A stretch of 64,000 nt of DNA from Mariprofundus ferrinatatus (GTDB lineage: Bacteria > Pseudomonadota > Zetaproteobacteria > Mariprofundales > Mariprofundaceae), in NCBI RefSeq assembly GCF_002795825.1, contig NZ_CP018800.1, forward strand, positions 744,001 to 808,000, read 5' to 3'. The notes under the pieces were generated by a model that was not told the origin of the DNA, made no database searches, and was given only the letters and a program-made list of their open reading frames with translations. Positions 44,475-53,128 of the stretch are shown here, one piece after another (position 1 is the stretch's first letter; each line of letters starts with the position of its first letter). The position numbers and the translations under genes are program-made.

Positions 44475-44936
44475 TTAGAGCCAACGGCGGACGGTTGATT
44501 TGTAGTTGATGTACCTTTCGCCAAACTGTTTTTCCAAAGCCTGCTCTTCAGGTTCGATTTGAAAGCGGTTCATATAGAGTATGAATCCCATGACTACGAA
44601 CAGGCCGAAGCGGACACCCAGCCAGAGGCTTAATGATGTTAGCAGTAGAGCCAGGCCAAGATACATCGGGTTTCTGCTAAAGCGGTAGATGCCGGTAGTT
44701 ACCACGCTTGAGCTTTTTTCCGGATAGCGGGGGTCAACGGTTGTTTTATTCCTGAGAAGAGTGATTAGTGCAGCGAGATCAACAGTGGCTGCTGCGATCA
44801 GCAAGACTATGGCGATAATTCGCCGGATCTCAATTCCCATGCTGTGCGTACCAATAAAGACGCTAAGCCCCCAGATCATCAAGCCGCATATAATGGCAAT
44901 TGGGAGTGGGGGAACCTTTAGTTTGAGTCTCTCCAT
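44475..44936 (-). CDS. Isoprenylcysteine carboxyl methyltransferase-like membrane protein
   Basis: 153 residues from ATG 44936 (an upstream ATG at 44993 adds 19 residues). Four or so membrane helices and the family motif TGIYRFSRNPMYLGLALLL, then EPEEQALEKQFGERYINYKS at the end. This bacterial ICMT/PEMT-like group methylates unknown small or lipid substrates using SAM. It stands alone. Confidence 0.85.
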   Translation of the reverse strand: MERLKLKVPPLPIAIICGLMIWGLSVFIGTHSMGIEIRRIIAIVLLIAAATVDLAALITLLRNKTTVDPRYPEKSSSVVTTGIYRFSRNPMYLGLALLLTSLSLWLGVRFGLFVVMGFILYMNRFQIEPEEQALEKQFGERYINYKSTVRRWL

Positions 44937-45045
44937 GGCACTATCATGACTATAAACCGATAAAATCAACAGCTTGTCTTCATGGCGGGTCATGGTTTGC
45001 GGATATATTCATTGCCCCAGGTAGGCCTGAAGGGTAGCAGGTGGT

Positions 45046-45684
45046 ATGTGTTTTTCGGCCACAGCCAGCTTCATCGTCGGGGGATCGTTGATCGCCGTGG
45101 GCGCAGTGACGCTTAAGCTGGTAAAAGAGAAACGTGAATTGGCATTTGCGATGATTCCTCTGCTGTTTGGTGTCCAGCAGCTTGTAGAGGGGGTGCTCTG
45201 GAGTTCATTTCACTACAACATTCCCGACCTTAGAACGGCGATGACTTATATGTTCACAATGTTCTCGCATGTACTGTGGCCGATATATGTGCCGTTTGCA
45301 GTTGGGCTGCTTGAAACAGATCCATGGCGCTGCAGGGCGATGTGGGTTTTCCGTTTCATAGGGGTTTCTGTCAGTGTTCACCTGTTGTTGCTAATCATTC
45401 TGATGCCTTTGAATGCAGTGGCAGATCAACATGTTATCTATATCTCGCCGCGCCTGTACGAGTGGCCAATGATGTTTCTCTATATCACTGCCACCTGTCT
45501 TGTTTCGCTCTTCTCAAGCCACAGGATCATCCGGTTTTTTGGCGCATTGGCCATACTGATGTTTATCATCTCCTATGCTTTTTATACGGTCGCTTTCTTT
45601 TCTGTCTGGTGCTTCTTCGCGGCAATACTCAGTGTGATAATCCTTATTTTCTTCAGGGGGAGAAGGGGTATGCCAGTCACTTGA
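45046..45684 (+). CDS. DUF6629-like integral membrane protein
   Basis: 212 residues with about seven membrane helices. It starts MCFSATASFIVGGSLIAVG, the characteristic opening of this uncharacterised family, then LAFAMIPLLFGVQQLVEGVL. Function unknown. It is followed by 142 bp containing a perfect 12-bp palindrome. Confidence 0.72.
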   Translation: MCFSATASFIVGGSLIAVGAVTLKLVKEKRELAFAMIPLLFGVQQLVEGVLWSSFHYNIPDLRTAMTYMFTMFSHVLWPIYVPFAVGLLETDPWRCRAMWVFRFIGVSVSVHLLLLIILMPLNAVADQHVIYISPRLYEWPMMFLYITATCLVSLFSSHRIIRFFGALAILMFIISYAFYTVAFFSVWCFFAAILSVIILIFFRGRRGMPVT

Positions 45685-45743
45685 ATTGAGCGACAAAAGG
45701 GGCAGGGTTGCCGGCTCTCTGGGCGGGGATGTTTTTTTCTTTC

Positions 45744-45755
45744 GAACAGCTGTTC
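45744..45755. promoter_or_regulatory. Perfect 12-bp palindrome upstream of the cytochrome b gene
   Basis: GAACAGCTGTTC, matching the GAAC-N4-GTTC shape of the LexA box known from Bacillus. It is followed by an A/T-rich stretch (about 45756-45792) fit for a promoter, and lies 71 bp before the ATG. The regulator is unknown. Confidence 0.4.
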
Positions 45756-45826
45756 AATATTAGATATTGATAATATAATAAACTTATTTTATAGTTCGTG
45801 GCCAATTACTGGTTTTGGAGGCTTAC

Positions 45827-46423
45827 ATGGATAGAATCGATAAGGCGACGCGAGTTTTTCACTATCTCTTTATCGCAACCGTCGCGTTCCAGCTCGGCAG
45901 TGCGCTGATAATGCGCGTTCCTGAACCGGGCAAGATGGTGATCTTTGAGAATGTGCTGTTCTCACTGCATATCATGCTGGTTGGCTGGACTGCATATCTG
46001 ATTAGTTTCATCTATGCCATGACCCGTTTCGCGCAGAAGGATGCCTGGGGACGTCTGGTGCCATGGTTCTCGAAAAAATACCGTGCTGAATTTTTCAAAT
46101 CTGCCAAAGAGGAGCTGCCCGGTATCTTCACCGGCAAGCTGGCCCCACCAGAAAATCGCACCGCACTGGCTGGAGCCATGCATGGACTGGGCTTTCTTAC
46201 GTTGATTGCACTGGGATCTACGGGGGCATATGTGATGAATGGTGTGCGTTCTGACGGCACCATGACCGATGACATGATGTTTATGTTCGAACTTCATGAG
46301 TTTTTCGGTGTCGTAATCTATGTCTTTATCGCTTGTCACGTATCTATGGTGGTATATCACCTGATCCTCGGCCATAAGCGGGTTCTTGATATCTTCGAGC
46401 GCATTAAAATCAGGTGGAAGTAG
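45827..46423 (+). CDS. Cytochrome b561/hydrogenase-type di-haem membrane subunit
   Basis: 198 residues from ATG 45827 with GGAGG 5 bases upstream. Four membrane helices: about 10-32, 40-62, 130-152 and 160-186. Conserved His lie in RVFHYLF, FSLHIMLVGW, GAMHGLGFL, FELHEFFG and CHVSMVVYHL, enough to bind two b haems across the membrane. Such proteins pass electrons between quinone and a periplasmic partner. The next gene, 10 bp on, encodes a secreted protein and is probably the partner in an operon. Confidence 0.85.
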   Translation: MDRIDKATRVFHYLFIATVAFQLGSALIMRVPEPGKMVIFENVLFSLHIMLVGWTAYLISFIYAMTRFAQKDAWGRLVPWFSKKYRAEFFKSAKEELPGIFTGKLAPPENRTALAGAMHGLGFLTLIALGSTGAYVMNGVRSDGTMTDDMMFMFELHEFFGVVIYVFIACHVSMVVYHLILGHKRVLDIFERIKIRWK

Positions 46424-46433
46424 GGAGAGCAAG

Positions 46434-47243
46434 ATGAATTTTCACAAGAGCGGCCTTATTGGCCTGATATTTACGTTAGCCCTTTTGGCAGCACCTGTGA
46501 ACGCTGCAGCTGATGATCCGAAGCTTGGTGACACCATGACCGATGAGTTCGGTCACGAGTTCGTCTATATCGCCCCCGGTAAATTCGTCATGGGTACTCC
46601 GGAAGGCGAGATCGGCCGCTATCCCGATGAAGTTCAGCACGAGGTGGAGATCAAGAAGGGCTTCTGGCTCGGAAAGTATGAAGTCACTTTTGATCAGTAC
46701 GACCATTTCTCTAAGAAGACAGGTAACTCCAAGGCCAGGGATGAACACTGGGGGCGCGGCAATCGTCCTGCCATCCATGTTAAATGGCAGGATGCCCAGA
46801 TGTATGCTGACTGGCTGACCAAGCAGAGCAGGGATAAAGGTTACAAGTATCGTCTGCCGACCGAGGCAGAGTGGGAATATGCAGCCCGTGCGGGAACGAC
46901 GACGGCCTTTTCCTGGGGTGACAATCCTGACGACTTCTCCGATTATGCATGGAACAGCACCAATGCCGATTTGAAAACCTACCCCGTTGGACAGAAGAAG
47001 CCGAACCCGTGGGGCCTCTACGACATGCACGGCAATGTCTGGGAGTGGACCGGTTCATACTATAAGCAGGAGTGGGATGGCTCTGAGTTGAAGTACAGTG
47101 ATACCAAGTCCAATGAAGATCGCTCTGTTCGTGGTGGTGCCTGGTACCGTTTTCCGAAGGATCTGCGTTCGGGTGACCGCCGTGTGTTCCATCCGCGCTA
47201 TCGCCTGCCGTATATAGGCTTCCGCTTGCTGCGTGAACAGTAA
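46434..47243 (+). CDS. Secreted formylglycine-generating-enzyme-like (SUMF1/PvdO) protein
   Basis: 269 residues from ATG 46434 after GGGAGAGC. Signal peptide to about residue 24 (LLAAPVNAAA). FGE-sulfatase fold: FVYIAPGKFVMGTPEGE, GFWLGKYEVTFDQYDHF, YRLPTEAEWEYAARAGT, GLYDMHGNVWEWTGS and SVRGGAWY. The Cys pair used by copper formylglycine enzymes is absent (no Cys in the mature protein), so it is not a sulfatase activator. PvdO and other FGE-fold proteins have different tasks. Coupling with a cytochrome b suggests a periplasmic redox or maturation role, as inference. Confidence 0.88.
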   Translation: MNFHKSGLIGLIFTLALLAAPVNAAADDPKLGDTMTDEFGHEFVYIAPGKFVMGTPEGEIGRYPDEVQHEVEIKKGFWLGKYEVTFDQYDHFSKKTGNSKARDEHWGRGNRPAIHVKWQDAQMYADWLTKQSRDKGYKYRLPTEAEWEYAARAGTTTAFSWGDNPDDFSDYAWNSTNADLKTYPVGQKKPNPWGLYDMHGNVWEWTGSYYKQEWDGSELKYSDTKSNEDRSVRGGAWYRFPKDLRSGDRRVFHPRYRLPYIGFRLLREQ

Positions 47244-47269
47244 GTAGAGAACAACATATAATACATGTG

Positions 47270-47296
47270 AAAAAGGCTGCTATTAGCAGCCTTTTT
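47270..47296 (+). terminator. Terminator of the cytochrome b operon
   Basis: Arms AAAAAGGCTGCT/AGCAGCCTTTTT around ATT, then CTTTTC, 26 bp after the stop. Confidence 0.92.
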
Positions 47297-47410
47297 CTTT
47301 TCTCTGCAATGACTCCAGATTGACTTGAAAGGGGTGTTTGGACAGGGTGCGCGCCCGTAAAGCAACTATTACAAGCCGCAACCGGGTGCTGCTTTCAAGG
47401 GTGTATTCAG

Positions 47411-49903
47411 ATGACAGAAGAGATTAAACCAATTCGCGATATCAGAGATGTGCCGCCGGTTGGAAAAACCAGTGACGATCTTGTCAATGGTATTCAGCGC
47501 CACTACTTGCGCACCTTTGGGCAACATAAGCCGAACAACTCCATTCACTATAAATACAAAGCATTTGCCACCACGATCAGGGATCGCCTGATGGAGTGCT
47601 GGATCAATACCAAAGAGGCACATGAAGAGCTGGATAAGAAGCGTGCCTACTACCTCTCACTCGAATTTCTTATGGGTCGCACCCTTGGCAATGCCGTGCT
47701 GAATCTCGGACTTGATGAACAGGCTACAGAAGCACTTCATAAGCTTGGTTTGGATCTGGAAGAGATTATTGAAGAGGAGTCAGATGCAGGGCTTGGTAAT
47801 GGTGGTCTGGGACGTCTTGCTGCCTGTTTTGTAGACAGTTGTGCCACACTTCAACTACCCGTGGTCGGTTACGGTATCCGCTACGAATACGGCATGTTCC
47901 GCCAGCAGATTGTCGATGGCAATCAGGTGGAAGAGCCGGACCACTGGCTGAGGAACGGCAACATCTGGGAGATCGAGCGTCCTGAGCATACTCAGGCTGT
48001 TCAGTTTGGCGGCCATACCGAGTCCTTCCTGGACAAGAACGGCGTGCGACACAGCCGATGGGTTGATACGCAGGATGTGCTGGCCGTACCATTTGATACG
48101 CCGATCCCTGGGTATAAAAATGGCACCGTCAATACGTTGCGTCTCTGGAAATCAGCGGCAACCGACGAATTCAACCTCGGCGAGTTCAATGCTGGCAGTT
48201 ACCCCGAATCGGTGGCCGCCAAGAATGAGGCGGAGCATATCTCAATGGTGCTCTATCCGAATGATGCCAGTGAGAACGGTAAAGAGTTGCGCCTGCGCCA
48301 GCAGTATTTCCTGGCATCAGCCAGTATCAAGGATGTACTCAGGCAGTGGACTGAGGTGCATGGTTCTGACTTCTCTGCATTTGCCGAGCAAAACTGTTTC
48401 CAGCTTAACGACACCCACCCTACGGTATCAGTTGCCGAACTGATGCGTATCCTGATGGACGACTATCGCCTGCAGTGGGACGAGGCATGGAATATCACCA
48501 AGAATACAATGGCATACACCAACCATACGCTGCTGCCGGAAGCACTTGAGCGCTGGCCGGTTTACCTCTTCGATCGCCTTCTGCCGCGTCTTCTCGAGAT
48601 TATCTTCGAGATCAATGCCCGTTTCCTCTCTGAGGTGGCCAACCGCTGGCCGGGTGATCTTGAGCGTATGAAACGCATGTCAATTATCGAGGAGGGACCG
48701 GTTAAGCAGGTACGTATGGCCTACCTGGCACTGGTTGGCAGCTTCTCGGTTAACGGTGTGGCGCAGCTTCATTCAGATCTGCTGGTCAAGGGGCTCTTCT
48801 CCGAATTTTATGCCATGTGGCCTGAGAAGTTTAATAATAAGACCAATGGCGTGACGCAGCGCCGCTGGATGGCATGGTGCAACAAGCCAATGTCGAAACT
48901 GATTTCTGACACCATTGGTGAGTCCTGGGTAACCAACCTCTCCGAGCTTCGCAAGCTGGCTCCCTATGCCGATGATGCCGGATTCCGTGAACAGTGGGCT
49001 GCCTGCAAGCGCGAGAACAAGGAGCGCCTTGCTGACGTTGTCGAGGCTGAGTGCGGCGTACGTTTTAATCCGGATGCGATGTTCGATATTCAGGTGAAAC
49101 GAATCCATGAATACAAGCGCCAGCTGCTCAATATCCTGCATGTGATTCATCTCTATGACCGCATTAAGCGTGGCGACACTGAGAACTGGACGCCGCGCAA
49201 TGTTCTGATCGGTGGTAAAGCTGCTCCGGGCTACTATATGGCCAAGCAGATTATCAAGCTTACCAACAATGTGGCCGAAGTGGTCAACAACGACCCCGAT
49301 GTTGGCGACAAGCTGAAGGTCATTTTCTTCCCGAACTACCGCGTTTCTGCAATGGAGTTGATTGCTCCTGCAGCGGATCTTTCCGAGCAGATATCCACGG
49401 CAGGCAAGGAGGCCTCCGGAACTGGCAATATGAAGTTCATGATGAACGGAGCGCTTACCATCGGTACGCTCGATGGCGCCAATATCGAGATTCGGGAAGA
49501 GGTGGGCGATGAGAACTTCTTCCTGTTCGGTCTCACGGCTGAAGAGGTGGAGGCTGTTCGTGGCAGTTACGATCCAAATGCAATTATCAAAGCTGACAGC
49601 GATTTCTCGCATGTTATGGAGTTGCTCGAGTGCGGTCACTTCAGTCAGTTTGAACCGGGATTGTTTGCATCGATAATCGGCGCTATTCGCAGCCCCAACG
49701 ACCCCTGGCTGGTGGCGGCAGATTTCCGCTCCTATGTCGATGCACAGCAGCAGGTCGCCGACGCATTCAAGGATCAGCAGCGTTGGCAGAAAATGAGTAT
49801 TCTGAATACTGCATACAGTGGCAAATTCTCCACCGATCGTACGATGGAGGATTATAACCGGGATATCTGGAAGCTGACGCCCGTTCCCCCAAAGTGTGTA
49901 TGA
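47411..49903 (+). CDS. glgP: Glycogen phosphorylase
   Basis: 830 residues, standard length. YYLSLEFLMGRTLGNAVLN, GLGNGGLGRLAACF, and the PLP-lysine motif GTGNMKFMMNGALTIGTLDG are intact. It releases glucose 1-phosphate from glycogen. ATG 47411 has only a weak site upstream. It is a single transcription unit closed by the terminator at 49928-49957. Confidence 0.97.
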   Translation: MTEEIKPIRDIRDVPPVGKTSDDLVNGIQRHYLRTFGQHKPNNSIHYKYKAFATTIRDRLMECWINTKEAHEELDKKRAYYLSLEFLMGRTLGNAVLNLGLDEQATEALHKLGLDLEEIIEEESDAGLGNGGLGRLAACFVDSCATLQLPVVGYGIRYEYGMFRQQIVDGNQVEEPDHWLRNGNIWEIERPEHTQAVQFGGHTESFLDKNGVRHSRWVDTQDVLAVPFDTPIPGYKNGTVNTLRLWKSAATDEFNLGEFNAGSYPESVAAKNEAEHISMVLYPNDASENGKELRLRQQYFLASASIKDVLRQWTEVHGSDFSAFAEQNCFQLNDTHPTVSVAELMRILMDDYRLQWDEAWNITKNTMAYTNHTLLPEALERWPVYLFDRLLPRLLEIIFEINARFLSEVANRWPGDLERMKRMSIIEEGPVKQVRMAYLALVGSFSVNGVAQLHSDLLVKGLFSEFYAMWPEKFNNKTNGVTQRRWMAWCNKPMSKLISDTIGESWVTNLSELRKLAPYADDAGFREQWAACKRENKERLADVVEAECGVRFNPDAMFDIQVKRIHEYKRQLLNILHVIHLYDRIKRGDTENWTPRNVLIGGKAAPGYYMAKQIIKLTNNVAEVVNNDPDVGDKLKVIFFPNYRVSAMELIAPAADLSEQISTAGKEASGTGNMKFMMNGALTIGTLDGANIEIREEVGDENFFLFGLTAEEVEAVRGSYDPNAIIKADSDFSHVMELLECGHFSQFEPGLFASIIGAIRSPNDPWLVAADFRSYVDAQQQVADAFKDQQRWQKMSILNTAYSGKFSTDRTMEDYNRDIWKLTPVPPKCV

Positions 49904-49927
49904 TACAGCCGGAGTATGAGTGAATTG

Positions 49928-49957
49928 AAACGCGGAGCCGATGCTCCGCGTTTTTTT
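49928..49957 (+). terminator. Terminator between glgP and the convergent yigZ
   Basis: Arms AAACGCGGAGC/GCTCCGCGTTT around CGAT, followed by a T-run; it ends at the yigZ stop and could serve both strands. Confidence 0.9.
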
Positions 49958-50573
49958 ATTTCTGTAATAAGCTCAAGAAGGCTGTTCCGTGACTGGCGTA
50001 AGTAATGGCATCTGCAAGTTCATCCTCCGTTCCGGACTCTATCTCTATACGGAATGTCGCATCGTTTTGATAGACGACATCCTTGATCTCGATACTCATC
50101 TTATCCAGCAAACGCCGCATGCTACTCTCCAGTGCAAAGGGGGTATGAAGCGTGGCTGATGTGATGTCGATATGCCGTGTTAGCGGCAGGGCGTCGATCG
50201 CCTGTTGTACTGAACTTGAGTAGGCGCGAACCAGGCCGCCTGCACCCAGTTTGATGCCGCCAAAGTAACGGCTGACCACCACCACGATTTCTCCGATACC
50301 TTTATGTTGAAGTACATTCATCATCGGTTTTCCTGCGGTTCCTTGTGGTTCTCCGGCATCCGACATGCCTCGCTCGATTGATGTCTCTGGATGACCAGCT
50401 ATATAGGCCCAGCAGTGATGGCGTGCTTCAGGTTCGCGGTCTCTAACGGATTCAATAAAGGCAAGGGCCGCCTCTTTCGATGCGGCATGAGCAGCATCGG
50501 TAACAAAACGGCTGCGTTTGATCTCCTGAATTACAGAGATATGTTCGGCCGGAATGTTGTACGATGAAGCCAC
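49956..50573 (-). CDS. yigZ: YigZ/IMPACT-family protein
   Basis: 205 residues from GTG 50573, 7 bp after the glucokinase stop. N-terminal UPF0029/IMPACT domain: EIKRSRFVTDAAHAAS, GEPQGTAGKPMMNVLQH, VVVVSRYFGGIKLGAGGLVRAY; the C-terminal 70 residues form the DUF1949 ferredoxin-like domain. These proteins are linked to translation control, but the bacterial role is not settled. It rides at the end of the glgA-glk operon. Confidence 0.93.
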   Translation of the reverse strand: MASSYNIPAEHISVIQEIKRSRFVTDAAHAASKEAALAFIESVRDREPEARHHCWAYIAGHPETSIERGMSDAGEPQGTAGKPMMNVLQHKGIGEIVVVVSRYFGGIKLGAGGLVRAYSSSVQQAIDALPLTRHIDITSATLHTPFALESSMRRLLDKMSIEIKDVVYQNDATFRIEIESGTEDELADAITYASHGTAFLSLLQK

Positions 50574-50580
50574 GAAGGCC

Positions 50581-51504
50581 TCAGTTGATGGAGGCGATTA
50601 CGGCTGCTCCGAGCAGGCCCGCATTGTCATTGAGGCTGGAGGGTAGAACCTTCACCTTGCCGCGAAGCGGTGGAATCAGGTTTTCATTCAATGTATTCAT
50701 CAGCGAGGGATGAATGAATTCCCACGCATGGCTTAGACCGCCGCTTATCGTGACGCTTTCAAGATCGAGTAGTTTAACTGACTCGGCAATCGCCTGCCCC
50801 AGATACGAGCCAGCTTCTGCGAGAATTGAAACGGCTTCTTTGTTGCCATCGCAGGCCAGTTTGAAAACCTGACGCGCATCTGCTTTTATGCCGCTGGCAA
50901 GATAAAACCTGTCGGCTACTGCAGTGGCAGAAGCGTATGCCTCAAGGCAGCCGCTGTTGCCGCAACCACATTCCCGTCCATGCTTGGTGACCACGCGAAG
51001 ATGACCGAACTCCATCGCCATTCCATGCTCTCCGGTATAAGGGCTATCATTTAGAATAAGACCGCCGCCCACGCCTGTTCCGAGCGTGATGTGCAGGAGG
51101 TTTGTTTTGCCCTTCCCGGCACCAAAACGCTGTTCACCGATAGCTGCGCAGAGAGCATCGTTCTGGACAGCCACATGCATACCAAGCTGTTCTGAGAGAC
51201 GCTCGGCGAGTGCAAAATCTTCCAGTAGAGGAAGATTCGGAGATGCCGCCAGAACACCTGAATTGCCGTGGAAGAATCCGGGAAAACCGATTCCAATGGC
51301 GGGGGTCGGATGTTGTTCCATGAATGGGATGATCGCTTTGCTGAGGGTCTGAATCACACAGGTTTGGGCTTCCTTTTGCGATGTCTGCCCATGGCTGCTG
51401 AGTCTGGCTTCAAACCGGCCCTCTTCAAGGATGGTGCCATTCTCGCTGACCACGGCCAAGCGAAGATTGGTGCCACCAATATCAGCAGCCAGCACTCTGG
51501 TCAT
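50581..51504 (-). CDS. ROK-family glucokinase
   Basis: 307 residues. ATP site LAADIGGTNLRLAVV, GIGFPGF, the catalytic QNDALCAAIGEQRFG, LGTGVGGGLIL and the ROK zinc motif CGCGNSGCLEAYA. ROK members phosphorylate glucose, N-acetylglucosamine or N-acetylmannosamine. Sited between glgA and yigZ and near pgi, glucose released from glycogen is the best guess. ATGA overlap with glgA. Confidence 0.9.
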   Translation of the reverse strand: MTRVLAADIGGTNLRLAVVSENGTILEEGRFEARLSSHGQTSQKEAQTCVIQTLSKAIIPFMEQHPTPAIGIGFPGFFHGNSGVLAASPNLPLLEDFALAERLSEQLGMHVAVQNDALCAAIGEQRFGAGKGKTNLLHITLGTGVGGGLILNDSPYTGEHGMAMEFGHLRVVTKHGRECGCGNSGCLEAYASATAVADRFYLASGIKADARQVFKLACDGNKEAVSILAEAGSYLGQAIAESVKLLDLESVTISGGLSHAWEFIHPSLMNTLNENLIPPLRGKVKVLPSSLNDNAGLLGAAVIASIN

Positions 51505-52958
51505 GTGGCAAGTAATTTCCCGTAGAGTTCAGCATATTTGGCTGCTGAGGCCTCCCAGGATGAATCCCTTTTCAAAGCGTTGCTGCGGATGCGCGCCCAT
51601 ATGGTTTTATTCCTGAACAGGGCGATAGCCTGTTCGACAGCTTTATCGAAAGCCTCTGGTGTGGCATCGGAAAAATGGATGCCGGTGGCATCGCCCCGGC
51701 TTCTGTTATAATCGGTGACGGTATCCTTGAGGCCGCCGGTGGCACGAACAACGGGAACCGTGCCATAGCGCATTGCCATCAGCTGTCCCAATCCGCAGGG
51801 CTCAAAACGAGATGGCATCAGAAAGATATCTCCGCCGGCATATATTTGTCTGGCCAGCTTCTCATTAAAACCACGGTAGAAGTGAAACTGGCTGCGGTTG
51901 TTGTCGGCGATATGTTGCAGGGCCTGCTCGCTGTGGCTGTCTCCAGAGCCCAGAACAACGATCTGATAGCCGCGGTCAATCCAGCCCTGAAGGTTGGCGA
52001 TCATCAGGTCAATGCCTTTTTGCTCTGCTAGCCTTGAGATCAGCACCATCAGCGGTGTATCTTCGGAGACATCAAGCCCGCACGCTTTCTGCAGTTTGGC
52101 TTTGCAAACTTTCTTGCCGGCAGTTCTTCCTGCCGCATAACTGGCTGGAATCGCATCATCGTTGGCAGGGTCGAGATCGATGATGTCTAATCCATTGACT
52201 ATGCCTGAGAGTTTTTCGGCATGGTTGAGAAGAAAACCCTCAAGCTGGCAGCCGTACTCAGATGTCATGATCTCCTCGGCATAGGATGGACTGACTGTGG
52301 TGACCGCATCCGCTGAAGCAATGCCCGCTTTCATACAGTTGATCTGGTTATGGAACTCGAAATCATCAGCATGGTAGTGGTGGCTGGGGATACCCAACCG
52401 GTGTATCCAGTCTGGTGAAAAGTTGCCCTGATAGGCGAGGTTGTGAATGGTGTATACTGTCTTGGCATGTGCAATGGTGGCATGGTGCTGATACTGGGTT
52501 TTCAGAAGTACAGGAATCATGCCTGTCTGCCAGTCATGGCAGTGAATGATATCCACTTTTTTGCCAAGGCCTGCAGCTGCTTCAAGTGCCACGCGGTCAA
52601 ATAGCAGAAAGCGCAGCAGGTTGTCCTCATAGGCGCCGCCGGCAGGGCCATAAAGCCCTTCACGGTCGTAGAGGTCATCCTGTTCGATGAGGATATAGCG
52701 CAGTCCGCCAACTTTCGCTTCATGTAGCGGGCAGAACCGCAGCACGCCGTCTGCCCACATTTCGATGGTGGTATCCATCGGCTTCGTTCTGATGCCGTTC
52801 TTCACTAGGTGTTGGCGATAGAACGGCATAATCACCGTTACTTTATGGCCAATGTGCTGAAGTGCATGCGGTAGTGAGCCGGCTACATCAGCGAGACCTC
52901 CGGTTTTGGCAAGCGGGGACGCTTCCGATGCGGTAAATACAATATTCAGCTTGGCCAT
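51501..52958 (-). CDS. glgA: Glycogen synthase (ADP-glucose)
   Basis: 485 residues. ASPLAKTGGLADVAGSLP holds the ADP-glucose-binding KTGGL; DIIHCHDWQTGMIPVLL and MPSRFEPCGLGQLMAMRYG (catalytic Glu) are the GT5 hallmarks. It elongates glycogen. ATG 52958 follows GAGGAGAG. It heads glgA-glk-yigZ and faces pgi; no glgC or glgB is in the window. Confidence 0.97.
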   Translation of the reverse strand: MAKLNIVFTASEASPLAKTGGLADVAGSLPHALQHIGHKVTVIMPFYRQHLVKNGIRTKPMDTTIEMWADGVLRFCPLHEAKVGGLRYILIEQDDLYDREGLYGPAGGAYEDNLLRFLLFDRVALEAAAGLGKKVDIIHCHDWQTGMIPVLLKTQYQHHATIAHAKTVYTIHNLAYQGNFSPDWIHRLGIPSHHYHADDFEFHNQINCMKAGIASADAVTTVSPSYAEEIMTSEYGCQLEGFLLNHAEKLSGIVNGLDIIDLDPANDDAIPASYAAGRTAGKKVCKAKLQKACGLDVSEDTPLMVLISRLAEQKGIDLMIANLQGWIDRGYQIVVLGSGDSHSEQALQHIADNNRSQFHFYRGFNEKLARQIYAGGDIFLMPSRFEPCGLGQLMAMRYGTVPVVRATGGLKDTVTDYNRSRGDATGIHFSDATPEAFDKAVEQAIALFRNKTIWARIRSNALKRDSSWEASAAKYAELYGKLLAT

Positions 52959-53128
52959 CTCTCCTCTCCCTCTGTGCTACACCGGCCATCCTACCATGCA
53001 GGCGTCCTGCAACAAACAGTTGCGCAAGGGAGGATCATTTGAATCCTGATCAGACAAGGTTTAGCCTGTGCAAAAGCTGGATAATGTGCTGCTGACCATC
53101 CGTTGATCGGTAGCATAGGGGAGGGGGA

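Noticed and set aside
46434-47243. Sulfatase-activating formylglycine enzyme
   Set aside because: The mature protein has no Cys, and no sulfatase gene is nearby.
48773-49639. 288-residue open frame antisense to glgP
   Set aside because: Mirror of conserved glycogen phosphorylase codons; composition is that of a shadow frame.
52997-53011. Dyad TGCAGG/CCTGCA between glgA and pgi as an operator
   Set aside because: Short arms and G+C-rich sequence; noted in the pgi entry but too weak for a separate call.
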